In this document: piece by piece, positions 1 through 9,681 of the stretch | Position numbering within the stretch: position 1 is the stretch's first letter | Layout of the letters: the number at the start of each line of letters is the position of its first letter | Assembly: GCA_020186115.1 (NCBI GenBank) | Contig: WSYJ01000143.1 | Location: 62,001-126,000, forward strand | Direction: 5' to 3' | Source: Histomonas meleagridis | Taxonomy: Eukaryota > Parabasalia > Tritrichomonadida > Dientamoebidae | Length of the DNA stretch: 64,000 nucleotides | Program-made: the position numbers and the translations under genes | The notes under the pieces: generated by a model | What the model saw: the letters and a program-made list of their open reading frames with translations, nothing else | The model's database searches: none | Told to the model about the DNA's origin: nothing

Positions 1-1036
1 ATTCTTCATTAGGATATCGATCATCTTCAAATAGTCCTAACTTGAATTTCATACGTAATATTCGTCGGCATGATGAATCAATGTCTTCGATGTTAAGTTT
101 ACCATTTTCAATAGCTGAAAGACAGCCTTCATAAAACTTAGGAGTGGTCATTATCATGTCGCAGCCACTACGGACAGCAAGTGCTGCAGCATCTTCGTAA
201 TCTTTACAAACTTTTTGGTCTTCAACTAGCCATCCAACATTGTTCCAATCAGTTAATAAGAACCCATTAAAGGACCAAACTTCTTTGAGGATGTGTCGAA
301 GAAGCCATGGGTTACCTGAGCTTGGAAGCCCTTCCATGGATTGGTACCCAACCATAAACGACCCTACACCTGTTTCACATACTTTCTGAAATGGAGGGAG
401 AAAATATGATAGTAATTTTCGATGTGAAATATCTGCTTCACTTGCATCGCGACCACCTTGAGTCTCTGAATAGCCTGCAAAATGTTTGGTGCACGCAAGA
501 ACTTTCTCGGGATCACCACTTAATGTTTTGCCTTGGTATCCACGACAAAGAGCGGATGCAAATTCACCAATGAGATATGGATCTTCACCAAAAGTTTCAC
601 CAACACGACCCCAGCGAAGATCACGTGCAATACAACAAACTGGTGAAAATGTCATGGAAATTCCGGTGTATCGCATCTCGGATGCTGTGATTTCTCCCAT
701 CTTTTCAATGAGTTCTTTGTCCCAAGATTGTGCAATACCAAGCTGGGTCGGGAAAATTGTGGCACCAGACCAAAATGAATGTCCATGAATTGCATCAATA
801 CCAACAAGAATTGGGATACCAAGTCTTGTCTTACGTTGGAAATCAATTACACGTGCAACTTCATTACCAAGTAAATGAAGAACTGATCCTGGATGTTGGG
901 TTTCCAATGTTTCATTGAGATTTTCTCGACCGTCAAATTGAACCATTTGCCCGACTTTTTCTTCAATTGTCATTCTGGATAATAGGTCTTCAACTCGTTC
1001 TTCTATTGATTTTGTTGGATCTTTGTAGGGTTCCAT
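1..1036 (-). CDS. GH3-family beta-glucosidase, N-terminal part (runs off left edge)
   Basis: The frame is open from an ATG at 1036 to the window edge, about 345 codons, so the C-terminal domain lies outside. The protein reads as the (beta/alpha)8 domain of glycoside hydrolase family 3 (BglX-like), which releases terminal beta-linked glucose from oligosaccharides. Visible family features in order: an N-terminal MTIEEKVGQM segment, the VGIDAIHGH segment, the FSPVCCIARDLRWGRVGET stretch, a KHFAGY motif, and a GFLLTDWNNVG segment whose Asp is the expected catalytic nucleophile. No signal peptide is seen at this start, so this part suggests a cytosolic enzyme. The start is supported by a TCACA initiator 9 nt upstream. 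It is divergent from the next gene across 245 bp. GH3 enzymes are often bacterial-like in parabasalids; lateral origin is inference. Confidence 0.88.
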   Translation of the reverse strand, partial: MEPYKDPTKSIEERVEDLLSRMTIEEKVGQMVQFDGRENLNETLETQHPGSVLHLLGNEVARVIDFQRKTRLGIPILVGIDAIHGHSFWSGATIFPTQLGIAQSWDKELIEKMGEITASEMRYTGISMTFSPVCCIARDLRWGRVGETFGEDPYLIGEFASALCRGYQGKTLSGDPEKVLACTKHFAGYSETQGGRDASEADISHRKLLSYFLPPFQKVCETGVGSFMVGYQSMEGLPSSGNPWLLRHILKEVWSFNGFLLTDWNNVGWLVEDQKVCKDYEDAAALAVRSGCDMIMTTPKFYEGCLSAIENGKLNIEDIDSSCRRILRMKFKLGLFEDDRYPNEE

Positions 1037-1043
1037 TGCGAAA

Positions 1044-1048
1044 TGTGA
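1044..1048 (-). promoter_or_regulatory. Initiator element (TCACA) of the GH3 gene
   Basis: On the minus strand TCACA fits the trichomonad initiator TCA(+1)YW. The predicted transcript would start at the A, 9-10 nt before the ATG at 1036. Short leaders of this kind are usual in this group. Confidence 0.5.
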
Positions 1049-1268
1049 AAGAAAATGTAATGACGACGACCGTTAACAAATTTTTTCTTAGATATGTTGA
1101 TCAAAATCATCTCAAAAATAAAGGTTGAAAGTCGATAAGTGCGCACTTAAATTTGGTTGGAATTAACGGTCGTAGTTGAGACACTTTTCTTTGAATTAAC
1201 TTGTCAATTTCTTGTATGTTGAACCGCTCATTCAATGGTTTATATTAAAAAAGCCAACAAGCGGTTTT

Positions 1269-1273
1269 TCATT
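1269..1273 (+). promoter_or_regulatory. Initiator element (TCATT) of the Furry-like gene
   Basis: TCATT matches the TCAYW initiator and lies 11 nt (from +1 A) before the ATG at 1282. The 245-bp divergent spacer 1037-1281 also holds an 11-bp inverted pair at 1066-1076 and 1163-1173. Confidence 0.5.
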
Positions 1274-1281
1274 CAGGCAAA

Positions 1282-4200
1282 ATGAACAAAAATCCGAATC
1301 TCGTCGCAATTGACGCGATTAATTCCAAAATTTCCTTGAGTTTTGCTTCATATATACAAAGTATTATCAAAGAATTACCAAATTATGAAATCACAACGAT
1401 TAATTCGAAGTTTATTAATTTTATTAAATCCTTTCCATGCATTGATGATACAACTAAGACATCAATAAAGAAGTTTATAGCCCTTGCTCAAAATCAACCA
1501 GAATCATGTTTCAAAGAAATTTTGAATTATTTTGTACCAATTGATCTTGATATATCAAACCCCATCACAAAACACAAACTTGAATCAACTCATTATGTTT
1601 CTAGGCTAAGGTTAACAGTAGCTCAAAAAGCTGATCCAATAATTCGATCAATACTTTTTATATTCACCGATGGTATAATTGCTGATACCATCAAGATGTA
1701 CTTTGAAAGTGAAGGTCGAAATCCAAACTGTGATTTAACATTTCTTTTTGATTATTTTACCACATATTTTGAAGAGACAGAGCAACCATATATAAACGCA
1801 TTGATTGCTCTTCTCAAAACTGTTAACATTCGAAAATATGAAGCAGTTATTTATCATCTTTCAATAATTCATCCCAAGCAAACCTATGACTTATTAGTTA
1901 AGTTAATTGATGAAACTCCCCAAATTTCAGATTTCTATTCTTTGTTCCTTTCACTCTATCGTTCTGTTTCAACCAAAGGCATGACAGAAGAAGACATTGT
2001 AAACCTTGGAAAATCGAAATCGTTCAGAAATCTATTGAATTTGTTTCAATACAAACCGAAAATCAGCATTGAACAAATTTCTACTTCATACTTCATATCA
2101 AATCTTCTTTGTAGTGAGATGAGTATATCACCAGAACGAGCCAAGTCAGAGTTTGTTCGAATTATCGAAAGTGAAGCTCTTAAAACCCAAAATTCACCTG
2201 TTTCATTACCGATATTGTCAAGTATACTATGTATGAACGACAATTATTTTGAAACTGAAATTAATGTTAAAATGATATTACAAAATTCATATAAATTACT
2301 TGAAGAATTTCAAACTTCATCACAATTAATATTTTATTCAATTCGGCAATTAATATGTGGTAACAAATATATAAATCGATGTAATAAAACATTTACATAT
2401 GAAAAAACTAATAGTAAATTAACAGAAGAACAAATTGATGAAATATATCAAAAACTTTTTTCATTTGGAATCTTTTCTACTCCACAAAAAGACATAAAAT
2501 TTTTCATAATTCAAAGTATCATTAATAACTTTCCGACGTTTTTAGAAAAACAATTTCCACGCTTTAAGAAGCCATTATTTGTATTAAGCAATGGCCGAAT
2601 TTTATTTGAATTTGTTTCTGATATTTTATCGATTCATTATATTGAAGAAAATTATCCAAATGAAATCCAAAAACTTAAAGATGAAATGAATAAAATCATT
2701 GAACAATTATTTAAATCATTAAAACCAAACATTGGTTCTAACATATATTCTATATCAATTAATCCATGTGATTTAGATAATATAATTAAATCTTCAATAC
2801 CAATACCAGTATCAATGCCAAGTATTAAAAGAATTTGTGATATTTCTTCATGGAAGAAAATGTTAAAAACGAAAGGAAATGAAAACTTTTTTAATCAATC
2901 AAAGGATAATTCATTAAATACCAATTTTATAATGGACAAAGATGAACCGATAAATTATATGTTTCAATTAATACCAAAATTCGAATATTCAGCACAAAGA
3001 ATTGGTTCATTATGTAATTATATTTATGATAAATCCGTTAAGAAATCAGCGATTGTTTGTAAAGTATTACAATATTTAATACAAAATAACATTGATAAAT
3101 CGAATGAAATATTAACAAAAATTATGGAAAATATTCCATCAACAAATGAACAATTATATATATTATTGAATTTATTAATTTCGATTTTTTATATATTAAA
3201 AATGAATAATATGATAACAAAAGAAATTATTGAAACTGTTTCACCAATTATAATATTTGGACTTTGTTCTTCTTCTTATTTAATACGTACAAAAGTATTT
3301 AATTTGATTGAACTTATTCCTGAATTTCATGATTTTATACAAGAAAAAGATTCGATATTATTCGAGAACTTTGTAATTAAAATGTATTCAATGATTTCAT
3401 TTGATTATGATTTAGGTAAATTATTATCAATTCCTTATCATTCATTTTATGAATTTGGATTATCTAATTATGATAAACTTTATCATATTTATTTATCTGT
3501 TTTATTTATTTCTTTAAATTCTAATTCTAATTTACAATATATCATTAAAAACTCATTAAATTTCATGATTAAAATATTAAATAATTCTTTCGATGAATTA
3601 AAGAAGAAAGATTTAATGTGTTTATTAAATGTTTCTACATATATAATATCAAATAGTACATTAGAAATATCAAATTCAAATGAATTTAAGAAAATTTTTG
3701 AAATTTTACCTTTAATCCAAGACGATCAAATCCTATTCAATTCGTTCGTTTCATCGATATCGGTCGAATTAGCTTATTCTTCTTTAATTAATATCATTTC
3801 TAATAATGATAACTTTATTCAAGGTTTGACGTATGCAAGTCGAATCATGTGGGAGAATAATCAAGATAAACCTCTTGTAATAATGAACACTATATTACCA
3901 ATATATGATAAATTTATTGAAATATTTAATGAAAAGAATATTGTTAATATTAATTCGATCTCTAAAACGAATATTAAAGATCCAAAAATTAAGAAATATA
4001 TAATTGATATATTGATAATGATTTTTAATATGTTTTCTAGATATAAAGAAAATCATTATGAAAATGTTTGCGGTCCATTTATGCGATCATCAAATTCGGA
4101 AATATTTGATGATAAAATCCAAATTAATTTCAAGAATTGGTATTATTTCATGTATAACTTATCTATGGATGATGATAAAGAAATTTCAAGTTGTTCATTG

Positions 4201-7035
4201 AAAGCACTTTCTAATTATTATTCAGTTGCGCCAATTTGTAATGAAATATTTGATATATTCACAACTAATTTCCAACAATTAGCAGAAAATAGTGTGGAAA
4301 CTGCAATTAGTATTGTATCACGTTCTTATCAAACATTTATTCCGTTCTTGTTAAAAAGAGCACATCAGAAATCCGATTATTTCATTTGTATCGCAGAACA
4401 ATTCGAAGATTTCGTTTCAAGTAATGATATTATTTCATTTATAGCTGAAAGAGCTTCGTTACCGATGTTACAACATGATAAAGATTTTTCTCAATTAATT
4501 TATAATTATATCGGTTATTTATTAGCTAATTGTTTATTATATTTGACAGATAAATCTGGTTGTCAAAAATATGCATTAAAAATATTGAAAAGTATTTCAT
4601 TTTCATTTGCATTGATTAAGAAAAACGATGAAATATTCATACAACTTATTCAATACTTTATGGAGAACGATGGAACTGACATGTCATTTGAATCGTTGAT
4701 GGCGTTGAATGCTTTACTCAGTAAAGCATTCAATTTCTGCGCTGAACAATTTCTTTATGCGGCATTCAAAATACTTTGTGATCATTATTATTCATTCTTT
4801 GCACGATTTATATCTGAATGGGTTAAAAATGTAAAACTTATACAAGCTGATACAAATGGAATTGTCGAAAATGGTGAACAATGTTTTATATCATTTTCAT
4901 CTTATTCATTTGTAGAAATGTTATTAAAGTCATTATGTAATAATACTATTGAAGTATCATCGATTAATTTAATTGATGAATTAACATCTAATTCTGATAA
5001 TCTTGAAGTTATCTTTGTAATATGTTTATACTTCTATGATAATCTTCATGATAATTCATTACGATTATTACAATATTTATGTCAACGTTATGATAAATTA
5101 ATAACGAAAATCAACAAAATATTACAATTTAAATATTGGTTTTATCAACAAGTACAATTACATAAATATGATCAATCATTTGACATCAACAAATTTATGG
5201 AATTTTTAGGCAAAGCTAAAGAAAAAGATAAAGAAAAAGACAAAGAAAACAAAGACAAAGAAAATATACCAGAACCAGTTGATGAATATAAGAAAATCAC
5301 CGAATTTGTATTAGAGCTTACATCGTTATTAAAGAACCCTCAAACAGAACCTTATGTAATATCATATTGTTTAATAATGAAACAATCCGAAATCTCAAAG
5401 AATATCATCAAAAACATTTTTGGTACTGAAAACCCAACAGTTTTAATGGTACAAAAACGATTTAATCAAACGCAACTTAAGTTATTCTTTGAATGTTGTT
5501 TCGAATGGGCTTCTTCTTGTGGTGATTTATATATATCAAGTCAAGCGTCATTTATTACATTAAATCATATTACACATTCTGAGCCATTTATGATTGATAT
5601 TATCATTAGAACTTTAAGTATATTAATCACTACAATTAAAGAAAAAAATACTACAACAATTACAAAACATAACTTTTCTGTTTTCGCCGATGATTACTCA
5701 ATTGATATGAAACTTTTATATGGTTATATAGCAAAATTAATTAATTTACTTTCAGATTTAAATTTGTTGTTGGATGAACCACAAGAAAAAGTGTTTTGGG
5801 TGGCCTCGGAATTTCTATTGGCGTCCGATCACGACTTTAACGGTATCTTCGGGGTGACCGTTAAGGCAATTGAATCGTATTTGAACAAGTCAACAAAAGT
5901 CACAAAAGTGCCAGAGAATTATGATGGTTTACTTCAAAAACTTGGATCCGAAGATTTACTGCTCGATTCACGTGACTTACCTCAAGGATTAATGTCTTTT
6001 TGTAGAGCAGTATTGAAGTTGGCTATGATTGGAAAATATGAAGTTATTGTCGGATCATTTAGAAACGGTTGCGAGGTTGCTAACGCTGAAGCTATAACAA
6101 TTCTGTTCTTGATCCCTTACTTCGCAACTCATTGTGATGAAAATATGTTTGATGAATACGCTGAAAATATTTCAAATAAGTCAATTGACATTTCGCCGAT
6201 TTGGAAAGAATTTAGAGAACATTCAATGAGAATGAGTGAAACGTCGTTGATAAAGGACTTAGCTGAGTTAGCAACAACGGATTTGATGTTATTAGTTTTG
6301 AGGATGTATGCATTATTAATCAAAAATGCTCCATTTTGTACAGCCTCAGTTTGTTCTGTTTGTGTTGCATTACTTTCACTCGACAAGTGTCCAGTACCAT
6401 ATGAAAATTTTGGACGGATAATCAATTTTGCCATCAAAGATAAAGAAGAAGAAAACAGTTCCATTGAGTGCGAGCTCCTTCAAGCATATCAAAAGAAGGC
6501 AGTATTTGTTAAGCTAGCAACGCATCCACCACCAAGTAAATTCCCTGTCGAAGAAATTCCCGAAATGTTCGAACCAGAAAAGTGGAAAATCACAAGTGAA
6601 ATGAATTCAATGGATTCAATACTTTACTTGCCACCGTTTTATCCCATTGATCAAACTTTAGTAATACTTCCATTCCCTGATCGAATCATGAAGAACTGTT
6701 GTATGAAATATCAAATAACACCATTCACACAATGGAATAAGATTTTGTTTGAGGCAGAATCAATTAGAATTGATCCAGAAGAAATCCATGAAACTAAATA
6801 CGTGTTTAAATTTGATAAAAATGATATAGAAGCATTCATGGATAAAACAGTAAAAAGAAATGGTGAAATAAAATCAAAAGAAGTCGTGGACGAAATTAAT
6901 CAGAAAAATGTTTCGGATGAATTCGATTGCTTGAAATTACCGAAAAATTTGTTCATGCCAACATTGGATTACATAGAGAATTTGGGAGGAGAAATACCTG
7001 GCGAAGAAGAATACTTAAATATATTCTCGAATTAG
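1282..7035 (+). CDS. Furry/Tao3/Mor2-like HEAT-repeat scaffold protein
   Basis: A 1,917-residue uninterrupted frame made almost entirely of amphipathic helices, consistent with a HEAT/ARM-type solenoid. The most informative stretch is near residues 1500-1640. There, a VFWVASEFLLASDHDF segment, then a run ending in ILFLIPYFATHCDENMF, follow the order and spacing of the C-terminal conserved region of metazoan Furry (there an FW...FL..SD.DF segment followed by an LLPHL..HFDN segment). Furry proteins scaffold NDR/LATS kinases with Mob and control cell polarity and morphogenesis. A lysine/glutamate-rich insert (KEKDKEKDKENKDKEN) sits near residue 1315. At 1,917 residues it is shorter than fungal or animal Furry (2,300-3,000). 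Assignment rests on recalled similarity; a generic large solenoid protein is the alternative. Confidence 0.6.
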   Translation: MNKNPNLVAIDAINSKISLSFASYIQSIIKELPNYEITTINSKFINFIKSFPCIDDTTKTSIKKFIALAQNQPESCFKEILNYFVPIDLDISNPITKHKLESTHYVSRLRLTVAQKADPIIRSILFIFTDGIIADTIKMYFESEGRNPNCDLTFLFDYFTTYFEETEQPYINALIALLKTVNIRKYEAVIYHLSIIHPKQTYDLLVKLIDETPQISDFYSLFLSLYRSVSTKGMTEEDIVNLGKSKSFRNLLNLFQYKPKISIEQISTSYFISNLLCSEMSISPERAKSEFVRIIESEALKTQNSPVSLPILSSILCMNDNYFETEINVKMILQNSYKLLEEFQTSSQLIFYSIRQLICGNKYINRCNKTFTYEKTNSKLTEEQIDEIYQKLFSFGIFSTPQKDIKFFIIQSIINNFPTFLEKQFPRFKKPLFVLSNGRILFEFVSDILSIHYIEENYPNEIQKLKDEMNKIIEQLFKSLKPNIGSNIYSISINPCDLDNIIKSSIPIPVSMPSIKRICDISSWKKMLKTKGNENFFNQSKDNSLNTNFIMDKDEPINYMFQLIPKFEYSAQRIGSLCNYIYDKSVKKSAIVCKVLQYLIQNNIDKSNEILTKIMENIPSTNEQLYILLNLLISIFYILKMNNMITKEIIETVSPIIIFGLCSSSYLIRTKVFNLIELIPEFHDFIQEKDSILFENFVIKMYSMISFDYDLGKLLSIPYHSFYEFGLSNYDKLYHIYLSVLFISLNSNSNLQYIIKNSLNFMIKILNNSFDELKKKDLMCLLNVSTYIISNSTLEISNSNEFKKIFEILPLIQDDQILFNSFVSSISVELAYSSLINIISNNDNFIQGLTYASRIMWENNQDKPLVIMNTILPIYDKFIEIFNEKNIVNINSISKTNIKDPKIKKYIIDILIMIFNMFSRYKENHYENVCGPFMRSSNSEIFDDKIQINFKNWYYFMYNLSMDDDKEISSCSLKALSNYYSVAPICNEIFDIFTTNFQQLAENSVETAISIVSRSYQTFIPFLLKRAHQKSDYFICIAEQFEDFVSSNDIISFIAERASLPMLQHDKDFSQLIYNYIGYLLANCLLYLTDKSGCQKYALKILKSISFSFALIKKNDEIFIQLIQYFMENDGTDMSFESLMALNALLSKAFNFCAEQFLYAAFKILCDHYYSFFARFISEWVKNVKLIQADTNGIVENGEQCFISFSSYSFVEMLLKSLCNNTIEVSSINLIDELTSNSDNLEVIFVICLYFYDNLHDNSLRLLQYLCQRYDKLITKINKILQFKYWFYQQVQLHKYDQSFDINKFMEFLGKAKEKDKEKDKENKDKENIPEPVDEYKKITEFVLELTSLLKNPQTEPYVISYCLIMKQSEISKNIIKNIFGTENPTVLMVQKRFNQTQLKLFFECCFEWASSCGDLYISSQASFITLNHITHSEPFMIDIIIRTLSILITTIKEKNTTTITKHNFSVFADDYSIDMKLLYGYIAKLINLLSDLNLLLDEPQEKVFWVASEFLLASDHDFNGIFGVTVKAIESYLNKSTKVTKVPENYDGLLQKLGSEDLLLDSRDLPQGLMSFCRAVLKLAMIGKYEVIVGSFRNGCEVANAEAITILFLIPYFATHCDENMFDEYAENISNKSIDISPIWKEFREHSMRMSETSLIKDLAELATTDLMLLVLRMYALLIKNAPFCTASVCSVCVALLSLDKCPVPYENFGRIINFAIKDKEEENSSIECELLQAYQKKAVFVKLATHPPPSKFPVEEIPEMFEPEKWKITSEMNSMDSILYLPPFYPIDQTLVILPFPDRIMKNCCMKYQITPFTQWNKILFEAESIRIDPEEIHETKYVFKFDKNDIEAFMDKTVKRNGEIKSKEVVDEINQKNVSDEFDCLKLPKNLFMPTLDYIENLGGEIPGEEEYLNIFSN

Positions 7036-7080
7036 CATTAAATAAATAAAAAGTAATATGTTAACTCACATTTTTAAAAT

Positions 7081-7770
7081 TATAAAGTAATTCATTATAA
7101 TATTAAATTTATAAAGTAATGTCATTATAATATTAAATTTATAAAGTAATTCATTATAATATTAAATTTATAAAGTAATTCATTATAATATTAAATTTAT
7201 AAAGTAATTCATTATAATATTAAATTTATAAAGTAATTCATTATAATATTAAATTTATAAAGTAATTCATTATAATATTAAATTTATAAAGTAATTCATT
7301 ATAATATTAAATTTATAAAGTAATGTCATTATAATATTAAATTTATAAAGTAATTCATTATAATATTAAATTTATAAAGTAATTCATTATAATATTAAAT
7401 TTATAAAGTAATTCATTATAATATTAAATTTATAAAGTAATGTCATTATAATATTAAATTTATAAAGTAATGTCATTATAATATTAAATTTATAAAGTAA
7501 TTCATTATAATATTAAATTTATAAAGTAATTCATTATAATATTAAATTTATAAAGTAATTCATTATAATATTAAATTTATAAAGTAATTCATTATAATAT
7601 TAAATTTATAAAGTAATGTCATTATAATATTAAATTTATAAAGTAATGTCATTATAATATTAAATTTATAAAGTAATTCATTATAATATTAAATTTATAA
7701 AGTAATTCATTATAATATTAAATTTATAAAGTAATTCATTATAATATTAAATTTATAAAGTAATGTCATT
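7081..7770. repeat. 29/30-bp AT-rich minisatellite
   Basis: Starts about 45 bp after the Furry-like stop codon. The unit is TTCATTATAATATTAAATTT plus ATAAAGTAA (29 bp, form A); a 30-bp form B begins TGTCATT instead of TTCATT. From 7091 there are 23 full units and one truncated B at 7764. Order by eye: A B A6 B A3 BB A4 BB A3. Apart from the A/B difference the copies are essentially identical, so expansion or homogenisation is recent. Confidence 0.95.
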
Positions 7771-8000
7771 CCTAAAAGAAAATGTAAAGAGAATATAAAT
7801 CGAAATATTTCAGGAAGACTCGTGTATAGTTATTAAATACATTATTAAATTTTTGAAATTAAAGCTTAAACATTATTTTAAAAATATATTTCTCAATCTA
7901 TAACACATATAACAATCTCAAATATTTAATTACTTTTAATCCACTAAAATATTTAATAATTTTTTTCGATTAGAGGTAGGTAACTATAGTTATTCACTGC

Positions 8001-8096
8001 ACATTTTTCCTTATACTTAAAATTTATAATTAACTGATGAAAAAAATCATCTTTTTTACTTATGAAAAGAATTTTGGCGGCAATTTTAAAAGAATG
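8001..8096. repeat. Dispersed repeat, copy 1
   Basis: About 95 bp strongly similar, in the same orientation, to 56996-57090. Shared blocks include TTAAAATTTATAAT, AACTGATGAAA, and TCTTTTTTACTTAT. The rest of 7771-8223 is AT-rich sequence in which I see no gene. Confidence 0.7.
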
Positions 8097-8223
8097 GTTT
8101 CTATAATTTTTTTCATAATATTATTTAGTGGATAAACTGTTTATTTATCAGCATCTCAACATGCTAATGTGTTTCAAATAATATAAATAATTACCAAATT
8201 GTTTAAATAAAATTCATATAAAA

Positions 8224-9681
8224 CAAATAAATATCCTTGTCATTAGTATCAATTTTTTCTTGTTCAAGTAATTTAACAATTTCTGTATGACCATTTTCAG
8301 ATGCATACATAACTGCTGTAAAAAATATTAGAAGTAATTTCCAAATATTATTTTGAAATACCAAATTATTAAAATAAATTTTAAATAAAACAAATAAATA
8401 TTTTTAGCATTAACATCAGTTTCTTCATGTGCAAGAAGTAATTTAACTATTTCTATATATCCACTTTCAGATGCTAAAATAAGTGCTGTATCAAATAATT
8501 TAAATAATTTCCAAATTATATTTTGAAATTAGAAATTATTAAAATAAATTTTAAATAAAACAAATAAATATTTTTAGCATTAACATCAATTCCTTTTTGT
8601 TCAAGAAGTAATTTAACAATTTCTGTTTGATCATTTTCAGTTGCTTCTATAAGTGCTGTATTAAATAATTTAAATATTTTTCAAATATTGTTTTGAAATA
8701 CTAAATTATTAAAATGAATATCAAATAAGACAAATAAATATTTTTAGCATTAATATCAATTCCTTCTTGTTCAAGAAGTAATTTAATAACTTCTATTTGA
8801 CCATTTATAGATGCATAAATAAGTGCTGTACAAAATAATTAAAATAACTTTTAAATATTATCTTGAAATACAAAATTATTAAAATGAATATCAAATAAAT
8901 CAAATAAATATCTTTAATATTAATACCAATTCCTTCTTGTTCAAGAAGTAGTTTAACAATATCTACATAACCATCTTTGGATGCATAAATAAGTGCTGTA
9001 CCAAATAATTTAAATAATTTTCAAATATTATCTTGATATATAATATAAAATAAATAAATACTGTTAGCATTAATATCAATTCCTTTTTGCTCAAGAAGTA
9101 ATTTAACTGTCTCTGTATTACCTTTATTAGATGCTCTCATAAGTGCTGTACAAAATAATTTAAATAATTTCTAAATATTGCTTAGAAAATATCAAATTAT
9201 TAAAATAAATATTAAATAAAACAAATAAATATCTTTAGCATTAATATCAATTCCTTCATGTTCAAGAAGTAATTTAACTATTTCTATATCATCATTTGAA
9301 GATGCCATTATAAGTGCTGTTTTAAATAATTTAAATAATTTCCAAATATTATTCATAAATATAAAATTTTTAAAATAAATATTAAACAAAACAAATAAAT
9401 ATTTTTCGTATTAACATTAATTCCTTTTTGTTCAAGAAGTAGTTTGACTATTTCTGTATTACCTTTTTCAGATGCATATAAAAGTGCTGTCCAAAATAAT
9501 TTAAATAATTTCCAAATATTATTTTGAAATATAAAATTTTTAAAATAATTTTTGAATAAAATAAATAAATATTTTTAAAGTTAATGTCAGCTCCTTCTTG
9601 TTCAAGAAGTAATTTTACAACATCCGTGAAACCAAACTCAGAAGCAACCATAAGCGGTGTACAACATAATATAAACAATTT
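8224..9681 (-). repeat. Array of nine ankyrin modules alternating with ~80-bp AT-rich linkers
   Basis: On the minus strand, downstream of the ankyrin head gene, nine modules of the form TALxxASxxGxxEIVKLLLxQxGIDINAKD follow one another. The repeated position ACAGC (GCTGT on plus) falls at 9656, 9486, 9316, 9145, 8995, 8825, 8655, 8485 and 8315. Spacings are therefore 170, 170, 171, 150, 170, 170, 170 and 170. Each module is 30 codons without a stop (the last has lost one Leu codon in frame). The linkers carry stop codons, are usually 80 nt, and resemble each other (core AATAATATTTGGAAATTATT). If the linkers are removed the modules form one continuous frame. They could be unrecognised introns of the head gene, or decay of an amplified unit. 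No GTATGT or ACTAAC-type splice signal is seen. Confidence 0.8.

Noticed and set aside
6129-6464. A 111-codon minus-strand ORF inside the Furry-like gene
   Set aside because: Shadow of the sense frame; no initiator or homology.
7081-7770. Possible CRISPR-like array
   Set aside because: There are no unique spacers; the whole unit is repeated, so it is a minisatellite in a eukaryotic genome.
8224-9681. Simple GT-AG introns in the ankyrin linkers
   Set aside because: The GT in ATTTATTTGTTTT is missing in one linker. Using it with the terminal ACAG breaks the frame, and ACAG itself is ACAC or ACAA in some modules. The splicing idea is kept only as a hypothesis without assigned sites.
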